Part shown: positions 1 to 3,395 of the stretch, piece after piece
Numbering within the stretch: position 1 is the first letter of the stretch
How the letters are laid out: every line of letters starts with the position of its first letter
Source of the DNA: Desulfobacterales bacterium
GTDB taxonomy: Bacteria > Desulfobacterota > Desulfobacteria > Desulfobacterales > RPRI01
Direction: 5' to 3'
Length of the DNA: 5,560 nucleotides
NCBI GenBank assembly: GCA_020052975.1
Contig: JAGVOC010000040.1
Coordinates: 1 to 5,560, forward strand
The notes under the pieces: generated by a model
What the model saw: the letters and a program-made list of their open reading frames with translations, nothing else
Told to the model about the DNA's origin: nothing
The model's database searches: none
Position numbers and translations under genes: made by a program

Positions 1-2
1 AA

Positions 3-311
3 AATGTTGAAATCGCGATGGAAGCCAAGAGGTCTGGAGCCGAGAGCCTGTATTACAGGGAAGAAATGGATGATGGGGAGATGAGAGAGAGCTTGAATGA
101 CATTCTTGAACTAATAGCCGAAATACGGTGGCGGGAACTCAGGCGTTATGCTAGCCAGAGAGCTGAAGAAATGGACATTACCTCGGAGAAAGACATTGAC
201 CGTCTAATTCATGGACTTCGCGCCAAAAGAGATGCAGGTGAAAATTCTGGAGGCATGTCTGAGAGGGAGATTGATCGGCTAATTCGTGAAATAAAAGGAA
301 AAAGTAGTTGA
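3..311 (+). CDS. C-terminal part of a small charged antitoxin-like protein (left end cut by window)
   Basis: The frame is open to the left edge (residues NVEIA precede the first ATG at 18), and no Shine-Dalgarno motif is visible before that ATG. The gene therefore probably starts outside the window, although a 97-residue protein starting at 18 cannot be excluded. The product is highly charged and predicted helical, with no membrane segment or cysteine. Its tail carries two similar segments, SEKDIDRLIHGLRAK (residues about 56-70 counted from the ATG) and SEREIDRLIREIKGK (about 81-95), 8 of 15 positions identical, as if the tail had been duplicated. Short acidic/basic tails of the type S-E-x-(D/E)-I-D-x-x-I are common at the ends of antitoxins that wrap around a toxin, so an antitoxin role is a plausible inference, not a recognition. 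It ends 22 bases before the DUF6933 gene on the same strand, so the two may be co-transcribed. Confidence 0.55.
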   Translation, partial: NVEIAMEAKRSGAESLYYREEMDDGEMRESLNDILELIAEIRWRELRRYASQRAEEMDITSEKDIDRLIHGLRAKRDAGENSGGMSEREIDRLIREIKGKSS

Positions 312-333
312 TTGTTAGGTTGGGCCGTAAGAA

Positions 334-852
334 ATGCAGCTGATCGGATGCACAAAAAAACTGCAAAAGGAGATGGGGCTTGGCGTCAAGGACCTTGCCA
401 CGTTCGAACCTGATGATTCAGGCTTGGGTCCCTGGACCGCTAACCTCATTTTTATGAATCGGCGCAAATGCATCCTTTTTGTGAATGATAAGACCTTGTT
501 TAACTTCCTGGTGCCCGACGTTCCCCGTCAGCAAATTCGCGAGCTTGCCCGCATGTTTCGAGGCTGGCTTTCGTGCGTGTTGGCTGAAGAAAGTTTTACG
601 GAAGCACAAATCGTAAAAATACTGAGCGAATATAACGAAATCGGTTACTCAAGCACCAAGAGCAGAAGCGTGTTGGGCTCGATGAATGATCTAGCATTTA
701 TGTACAAATTTTCCATGCAATCAGGTGGCGGCCTACACAGCCCCGATTTTCCGGAAATCATTAAAGAAATGAATCGTACGCCGATGGGTGCCCTCGGCTA
801 CCGGCTTCCCATCGAGGTTCTGTTTGAGATTAGCCCGCCGAGTGCCATCTGA
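334..852 (+). CDS. DUF6933-type protein, copy A
   Basis: The 172-residue product starts with the characteristic MQLIGCTKKLQKEMG and continues with W-x-ANLI near residue 34, then NRRKCILFVNDKTLFNFLV (about 42-60) and SRSVLGSMN (about 110-118). I recognise this arrangement as the family called DUF6933, from memory and without a search. The family is of unknown function; no catalytic motif, signal peptide or membrane helix is visible, so the protein is probably cytoplasmic. It is full length compared with copy B at 2679, with about 66% identity over the first 163 residues. The two copies diverge at the last ten residues and at the acidic stretch near residues 22-29. The start is chosen because copy B begins at the same residue; upstream only a weak TAAGAA precedes the ATG. 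A convergent micro-ORF follows 74 bases after the stop. Confidence 0.85.
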   Translation: MQLIGCTKKLQKEMGLGVKDLATFEPDDSGLGPWTANLIFMNRRKCILFVNDKTLFNFLVPDVPRQQIRELARMFRGWLSCVLAEESFTEAQIVKILSEYNEIGYSSTKSRSVLGSMNDLAFMYKFSMQSGGGLHSPDFPEIIKEMNRTPMGALGYRLPIEVLFEISPPSAI

Positions 853-857
853 GTAAA

Positions 858-914
858 AGCTGATAACTATTCCTATATTTTTTGGTCGTTGCACCTATTT
901 TTATAGGAACAGCT
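858..914. terminator. Bulged inverted repeat between convergent genes, possible terminator
   Basis: TTCCTATA (870-877) pairs perfectly with TATAGGAA (902-909), and AGCTG (858-862) pairs with CAGCT (910-914). This leaves a one-sided 7-base bulge at 863-869 and a 24-base loop. It lies between the stop of DUF6933 copy A and the stop of the minus-strand micro-ORF, where a bidirectional terminator would be expected. On the minus strand the stem is followed by TTTTA. The stem is AT-rich and the loop long, so termination is only a suggestion. The structure has no counterpart after copy B, where the convergent stops are only 17 bases apart. Confidence 0.35.
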
Positions 915-926
915 CCCCAAGACAGG

Positions 927-1025
927 TTAGGTCAAGAGCTGCTTAAGGTGACGTTTTAACCTATTCAAAAGGTAAATATCGTCCTTGTAGTTTTTCGAAT
1001 ACCGTAGCACCTGGTCTACCAACAT
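927..1025 (-). CDS. Conserved 32-residue micro-ORF convergent to DUF6933 gene, copy A
   Basis: Read on the minus strand, this ATG-initiated frame gives 32 residues: ML, then VDQVLRYSK, a charged middle ending in DDIYLLN, then LKRHLK and a short hydrophobic tail. I do not recognise the family. It is called coding because a homologous frame with the same stop position (one codon shorter at the start) exists after DUF6933 copy B. About 21 of 30 aligned residues match. Synonymous changes such as TAC/TAT, GAT/GAC, TTA/CTA, CGT/CGG and CAC/CAT are frequent, only about one change falls at a second codon position, and there are no indels. GAGG lies 5 bases before the ATG. An in-frame TAA eight codons upstream limits extension. 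The product would be a small basic helical peptide. Alternatives are a retained tail of a lost larger gene or a conserved RNA; both copies having the upstream TAA argues against the first. Confidence 0.5.
   Translation of the reverse strand: MLVDQVLRYSKNYKDDIYLLNRLKRHLKQLLT
991..1021. repeat. 31-base perfect direct repeat, copy 1
   Basis: This block is identical base for base to 3276-3306 and is the best conserved stretch shared by the two DUF6933 units, better than either DUF6933 gene. On the minus strand it encodes VDQVLRYSK with no silent difference, whereas the next 20 codons differ at many third positions. That local lack of synonymous change suggests a constraint on the nucleotides as well as the peptide, or a recombination junction. 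Confidence 0.9.
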
Positions 1026-1040
1026 CAGTGCCTCGTTTTT

Positions 1041-1064
1041 GGCTTAAACAAGCCTAAATTTTTT
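1041..1064 (+). terminator. Short hairpin followed by T-run
   Basis: GGCTT (1041-1045), loop AAAC, AAGCC (1050-1054), extended beyond one mismatch by TTT/AAA and followed by six T's at 1059-1064. On the plus strand this has the form of a weak intrinsic terminator that could end transcription from the DUF6933 gene. The equivalent hairpin in the second unit (3326-3339) keeps the pairing but has no T-run, so the hairpin may have another role, such as a leader element or binding site for the minus-strand micro-ORF. Confidence 0.35.
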
Positions 1065-1105
1065 CCCAAAAACGCAAACCCCACACAGGACTCGAACTAT
1101 TCCTC

Positions 1106-1135
1106 TTGCTCGATCGAATTTCGAGAATGGATATT
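1106..1135 (+). promoter_or_regulatory. Candidate promoter of the toxin-antitoxin operon
   Basis: TTGCTC (1106-1111) and GATATT (1130-1135) are separated by 18 bases, in the position expected for a promoter driving the antitoxin gene at 1179. The match to the sigma-70 consensus is modest (3 of 6 and 4 of 6). The imperfect palindrome TCGAATTTCGA (1114-1124) lies inside the spacer. An alternative pair, TTGCCT (1144-1149) with TAATAT (1169-1174), would give an almost leaderless transcript. Confidence 0.3.
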
Positions 1136-1176
1136 AAGGGGTCTTGCCTTCACACACGGCGAAGGACATAATATCC
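1129..1176. promoter_or_regulatory. Operator-like inverted repeats upstream of the antitoxin gene
   Basis: GGATATTA (1129-1136) is the exact reverse complement of TAATATCC (1169-1176), with 32 bases between. A second inner dyad, CCTTC (1147-1151) and GAAGG (1161-1165), contains the likely ribosome binding site GAAGGA at 1161-1166. Type II toxin-antitoxin operons are normally autorepressed by the antitoxin or the complex binding such dyads. The left outer half-site overlaps the candidate -10 and the right one sits 2 bases before the start codon, which suits repression. Binding itself is inferred. Confidence 0.4.
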
Positions 1177-1178
1177 GT

Positions 1179-1400
1179 ATGGTGGAACCAGCCTTCAACA
1201 TTGATGATCTCTCGCCGGAGGAGCGGCTCATACTCCTCGAACGGCTCTGGGATAGCCTTACGGTCGATCCCGGAGCTGTGCCGTTTACGCCAGCCCAGCG
1301 GGCCGAACTCGATCATCGTCTTGATGAGATCGATCGTGGAGATGTGGAAGGTATTTCTTGGGAAGAGGTGGTCCGCCGGATTAGCCGGCAGCAGCAGTGA
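1179..1400 (+). CDS. Type II antitoxin, putative addiction module component (Unstab_antitox / TIGR02574 type)
   Basis: A 73-residue acidic protein with the layout of the addiction-module family found next to RelE/ParE toxins. It has an N-terminal LSPEERLILLERLWDSL block (residues 11-27), a linker, the helix FTPAQRAELDHRLDEI (36-51) and the terminal GISWEEV signature (58-64). Family knowledge indicates that it binds and neutralises the partner toxin, is labile, and takes part in repression of its own operon. The length is typical for the family. The ATG at 1179 is preceded by GAAGGA at 1161, a rather long spacing of 12 bases. The stop TGA overlaps the GTG start of the toxin gene in the sequence GTGA, a classic coupling that makes antitoxin first and toxin second. 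No damage is visible, so the module looks functional. Confidence 0.92.
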   Translation: MVEPAFNIDDLSPEERLILLERLWDSLTVDPGAVPFTPAQRAELDHRLDEIDRGDVEGISWEEVVRRISRQQQ

Positions 1401-1690
1401 CGTTTCCCATCTTCCGTCCTGCGGCTGCAGCGGATGTTGAAGATGCTTTCCTCTGGTATGAATCTCAGCGCCCTGGCTTGGGCGATGAATATTTGGACGA
1501 GATCGCCCTCGTTCTTAGCGCCATCGCCGAGCATCCAAATCGGTTTCCAATCCTCCACCGCGATACTCGTCGCGCGCTGCTTCATCGGTTTCCCTATGCG
1601 CTCTTTTACCGAGTCCTGGACGAGAGAATAATTATTGTCGCTTGCATGCATGGCAAACGGAACCCCGCACATTGGCGGACTCGTCGATGA
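1397..1690 (+). CDS. Type II toxin of the RelE/ParE family
   Basis: A 97-residue basic protein starting with GTG inside the end of the antitoxin gene (4-base overlap). The RelE/ParE superfamily pattern is clear: FRPAAAADVEDAFLWYE (about 6-22), a central EHPNRFPI, the arginine-rich strand RRALLHRFPYALFYRV (58-73), and the terminal H-x-x-R-x-P-x-x-W-x-x-R (H85, R88, P90, W93). In this superfamily RelE-like members cut mRNA on the ribosome and ParE-like members poison gyrase. Sequence alone does not decide which applies here, though the pairing with an Unstab_antitox-type antitoxin is frequent for the broad plasmid-stabilisation subgroup. The length is normal and no frameshift is seen. Expression is expected to depend on translation of the antitoxin because there is no separate ribosome binding site. 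Confidence 0.93.
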   Translation: MTFPIFRPAAAADVEDAFLWYESQRPGLGDEYLDEIALVLSAIAEHPNRFPILHRDTRRALLHRFPYALFYRVLDERIIIVACMHGKRNPAHWRTRR

Positions 1691-1704
1691 CGGCTCACTT
1701 AGGG

Positions 1705-1733
1705 TTGAAATTTATAAGGTTGCGTGTTAATTA
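1705..1733 (+). promoter_or_regulatory. Weak candidate promoter for the four-cysteine gene
   Basis: TTGAAA (1705-1710, 5 of 6 matches to the -35 consensus) is followed after 17 bases by TAATTA (1728-1733), a poor -10. It sits just after the toxin stop and 40 bases before the next start. The gene could equally be read through from the toxin-antitoxin operon. Confidence 0.25.
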
Positions 1734-1757
1734 CGAGGCTTGGCGAACCAAATCAGT

Positions 1758-1764
1758 AGGGAGG
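1758..1764 (+). promoter_or_regulatory. Strong ribosome binding site deciding the start at 1773
   Basis: AGGGAGG lies 8 bases before the ATG at 1773. The frame can be extended to a TTG at 1740, but that codon has no ribosome binding site, and the family-like part of the protein begins right after the ATG (GDTWITDM). Confidence 0.75.
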
Positions 1765-1772
1765 CAATCTTA

Positions 1773-2417
1773 ATGGGCGATACCTGGATCACGGACATGA
1801 CGCACTTCCTCGATACGCAGGATCAACCCGCTGCATTTGGAGGTTCGCGGCGGATTGCAAAGCATTTTGGGGCGATTGTAAGTGATTTGACCACCAGCCC
1901 ACCGGCCACAATACGCGAGGTTCCCCTCTCCTGCCGCCGCCGGCCAAAGCGAAAAGCCTGTCCCGGCAAAATTCACGCTGGTTTTGAGCCCGGCACAACC
2001 AACATCATCTGGTCGTGCCCGGTATGCAACGATCGCGGGCTTATCCATCATTGGCAGAACACCATTTGGGATAAAGGTGGCCGCGTGAGACTTCCACAAA
2101 TCAGCAAAATCACCTATCGTCATGGATTCCTCGACGACATTGAGGAGGACGCCGATCTGGACGAGACCATTCTTGACGGCGCCGTCGTTTCGCACGACAT
2201 TATTCTGGCAATTCATGATAATGAAATCCTTGGGACTGGCGGCGTGTATGGCGATCCAACCGTCGGCGATCCGCTCCAGATCGATCAGCTTGAGATCGAG
2301 CATCCCGGCGGCCCGACCAAGATAACCCTCTACAACAGAGCCATAATGCTCTTTGCTACTAACGATGAATTCTATGTCCAGATGCACCGTGTCTGTTGCG
2401 CAGTTGACAAAAAATGA
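1773..2417 (+). CDS. Hypothetical four-cysteine protein, probable zinc-ribbon-like N-terminal domain plus unknown C-terminal domain
   Basis: The 214-residue product begins with MGDTWITDMTHFLD and has four cysteines spaced as a metal-binding ribbon: C54, C63, C82 and C85 (C-x8-C-x18-CPVC), followed by a G-x-x-x-x-WQ-x-x-x-WD segment. From memory, small proteins of about 110-130 residues with this N-terminal pattern occur in environmental bacteria as uncharacterised neighbours of other small hypothetical genes; no function is known to me. Here the gene continues for roughly 110 further residues (about 105-214), acidic and beta-rich in appearance, with NEILGTGGVYGDP and KITLYNRAIMLFA as landmarks, which I cannot place. 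The domain could be a fusion. A 205-codon open frame runs antisense through most of the gene (1770-2387), but the ribosome binding site and cysteine pattern favour this strand. It may act in the cytoplasm as a nucleic-acid- or metal-binding protein, which is inference only. Confidence 0.75.
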   Translation: MGDTWITDMTHFLDTQDQPAAFGGSRRIAKHFGAIVSDLTTSPPATIREVPLSCRRRPKRKACPGKIHAGFEPGTTNIIWSCPVCNDRGLIHHWQNTIWDKGGRVRLPQISKITYRHGFLDDIEEDADLDETILDGAVVSHDIILAIHDNEILGTGGVYGDPTVGDPLQIDQLEIEHPGGPTKITLYNRAIMLFATNDEFYVQMHRVCCAVDKK

Positions 2418-2508
2418 GATCAGTTGCCGTTGACACAGTTAAAGGAAATAGAGTGGCGGAACTGTTTCGATATCATGCGTAACCTACTTCCGTGACAATA
2501 GTAAGAGT

Positions 2509-2542
2509 TGGCTCCCAGCAAGAAGGGGCATGGAAGGAGCCA
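2509..2542 (+). promoter_or_regulatory. Hairpin that would mask a ribosome binding site
   Basis: TGGCTCC (2509-2515) is the exact complement of GGAGCCA (2536-2542), with a 20-base loop. The right arm overlaps AAGGAG (2534-2539), the ribosome binding site of the ORF starting at 2545. In RNA this stem would block translation initiation of that ORF and, by overlap, possibly of DUF6933 copy B. Seven pairs with a 20-base loop can arise by chance, so the regulatory role is tentative. Confidence 0.35.
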
Positions 2543-2544
2543 GA

Positions 2545-2688
2545 ATGAGCATCAACATCGATGAACTCACCGAAGCCCAGCTGGTCGACCCTCTCCCGGT
2601 CTTTTGCGGCGGGCCGAGGTGTCAGAAAAGAAGGGTACAAAAAACGCGGCGGTTTTCCGGTTGGGCAAGGGATAGGCGATGCAGCTGA
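2545..2688 (+). pseudogene. Probable truncated remnant of a small NIDELTEA-type hypothetical gene, overlapping DUF6933 copy B
   Basis: The ATG follows an excellent ribosome binding site (AAGGAG at 2534-2539, 5-base spacer). The first 15 residues, MSINIDELTEAQLVD, look like the start of a small uncharacterised family that I recall as (M)xIDELTEAELxDLN, usually about 80-90 residues long. After residue 15 the frame turns into an arginine/cysteine-rich sequence with no resemblance to that family and stops at 47 codons. Removing one base near 2593 would restore the family-like VDL, but not more of the expected protein, so a deletion or recombination joint rather than a simple frameshift is likely. 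Its stop lies 10 bases inside the DUF6933 gene, so the surviving start signals may now serve as a translated leader that couples initiation of the downstream gene. Confidence 0.4.
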
Positions 2689-3194
2689 TTTGTTGCACAA
2701 AGAAACTGCAAAAGGAAATGGGTATTGGCGCCAAGGACATGGTTGCGTCTGAATCCGAAAGCTCGGGTCTGGGACCCTGGCATGCCAATCTTATTTATAT
2801 CGATCGTAGAAAAAGCGTGCTGTTTGTCAACGACACAACCTTGTTCAACTTCCTGGTTCCTGATATTCCGCGGTCGCTGATTCGTGATCTTGGCCGCCTG
2901 TTTCGGGACAATCTACAATGTGTGCTCGCGGAAGAAGGCTTTTCGGAGGCGCAAGTTGAGAAAATTCTGGAACAATACCAAGATATCGCCTATTCGGGCT
3001 CAAGGAGCAGAAGCGTGCTGGGCTCGATGAATGAAATTGCCTTCTGCTACAAATATGCCATGATGTCAGGCGGCGGCATTCATGGCTGCGATTTCCCTGG
3101 CATTATTAAAAACCAGAATCGCATGCTAATGGGAGCGCCGGATTATCGGTATCCCATCGAAGTCTTGCGTGCGCAGTGCCTATCTGAGGAATAA
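2679..3194 (+). CDS. DUF6933-type protein, copy B
   Basis: The 171-residue product is a paralogue of the protein at 334-852. It shares MQLI-x-CTKKLQKEMG, GLGPW-x-ANLI, RRK-x-x-LFVND-x-TLFNFLVPD, CVLAEE, SRSRSVLGSMN and the late SGGG-x-H-x-x-DFP. Long blocks are unchanged while surface-like positions vary, the pattern of two functional proteins rather than a gene and a decaying copy. It has a better start than copy A: AAGGG at 2667-2671, 7 bases before the ATG, and an upstream overlapping short ORF. The function of the family is unknown and no enzyme motif is visible. GGTTGGGC occurs shortly upstream of both copies (318-325 and 2659-2666), which may be a residue of the original duplicated segment. 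A micro-ORF on the other strand ends 17 bases after its stop. Confidence 0.87.
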   Translation: MQLICCTKKLQKEMGIGAKDMVASESESSGLGPWHANLIYIDRRKSVLFVNDTTLFNFLVPDIPRSLIRDLGRLFRDNLQCVLAEEGFSEAQVEKILEQYQDIAYSGSRSRSVLGSMNEIAFCYKYAMMSGGGIHGCDFPGIIKNQNRMLMGAPDYRYPIEVLRAQCLSEE

Positions 3195-3211
3195 TCAGGA
3201 AGGTGTGGCGG

Positions 3212-3307
3212 TTAGTTAAAGGTTTCCTTAAGATGCCGTTTTAGGCCATTCAAAAGAAAAATGTCGTTCTCATATTTTTTCGAATACCGTAGCACCTGGT
3301 CTACCAT
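3212..3307 (-). CDS. Conserved 31-residue micro-ORF convergent to DUF6933 gene, copy B
   Basis: A minus-strand ATG frame of 31 residues: M, then VDQVLRYSK, a charged middle ending NDIFLLN, then LKRHLKE and a divergent tail. It matches the micro-ORF at 927-1025 at about 21 of 30 positions. Replacements are mostly mild (Y/F, D/N, Q/E, K/E) and many silent changes lie between conserved residues. AAGGA precedes the ATG but only 3-4 bases away, closer than ideal; the start is still the best choice because an in-frame TAA lies three codons upstream. The peptide is predicted to be a single basic amphipathic helix or helical hairpin, without an obvious membrane span. The family is not recognised. A partner, antidote or toxin role for the DUF6933 protein is possible, as is independent function; only the conservation is visible. 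Confidence 0.5.
   Translation of the reverse strand: MVDQVLRYSKKYENDIFLLNGLKRHLKETFN
3276..3306. repeat. 31-base perfect direct repeat, copy 2
   Basis: Identical to 991-1021. It covers the start region of the micro-ORF (VDQVLRYSK on the minus strand). Sequence similarity falls off sharply to the right of it and remains protein-like to the left. Confidence 0.9.
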
Positions 3308-3325
3308 TCTTCCTTACTCAAATGT

Positions 3326-3339
3326 GGGTTAAATAATCC
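3326..3339. other. Small hairpin matching the one at 1041-1054
   Basis: GGGTT, loop AAAT, AATCC. It starts exactly 20 bases after the end of the 31-base repeat, the same distance as in the first unit. Compared with GGCTT-AAAC-AAGCC, the middle base pair changes from C-G to G-U while pairing is kept. There is no T-run here. The core also contains the in-frame TAA that bounds the micro-ORF frame in both units. Confidence 0.35.
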
Positions 3340-3395
3340 AGCGAAAAAGTTAGTGAAAAGTCGCCGAAGGAATAAATCCACTTCTGCTCGCCCCT

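Noticed and set aside
991..1021. Plus-strand TTCGAAT ... ACCA ending resembling a tRNA 3' end in both repeat copies
   Set aside because: The bases flanking the supposed T-loop do not pair and the spacing to CCA is wrong. The minus-strand peptide explains the conservation better.
1740..1772. Upstream TTG extension of the four-cysteine gene
   Set aside because: There is no ribosome binding site before the TTG at 1740, and the 11 extra residues include the real Shine-Dalgarno region of the ATG at 1773.
1770..2387. 205-codon open frame on the minus strand
   Set aside because: It lies entirely antisense to the 1773-2417 gene, which has a strong ribosome binding site, a Cys4 pattern and a family-like N-terminus. 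The antisense protein shows no recognisable domain, so it is most likely a composition shadow.
2561..2752. 63-codon plus-strand frame overlapping DUF6933 copy B
   Set aside because: It is out of frame with the well-supported DUF6933 gene and shows no domain. It only touches the family-like gene remnant by a possible one-base shift.
3340..3395. Possible terminator of the GT-C gene
   Set aside because: Only a 4-5 pair stem (GCGA/TCGC type) with a long loop and no T-run on the minus strand; not enough to call.
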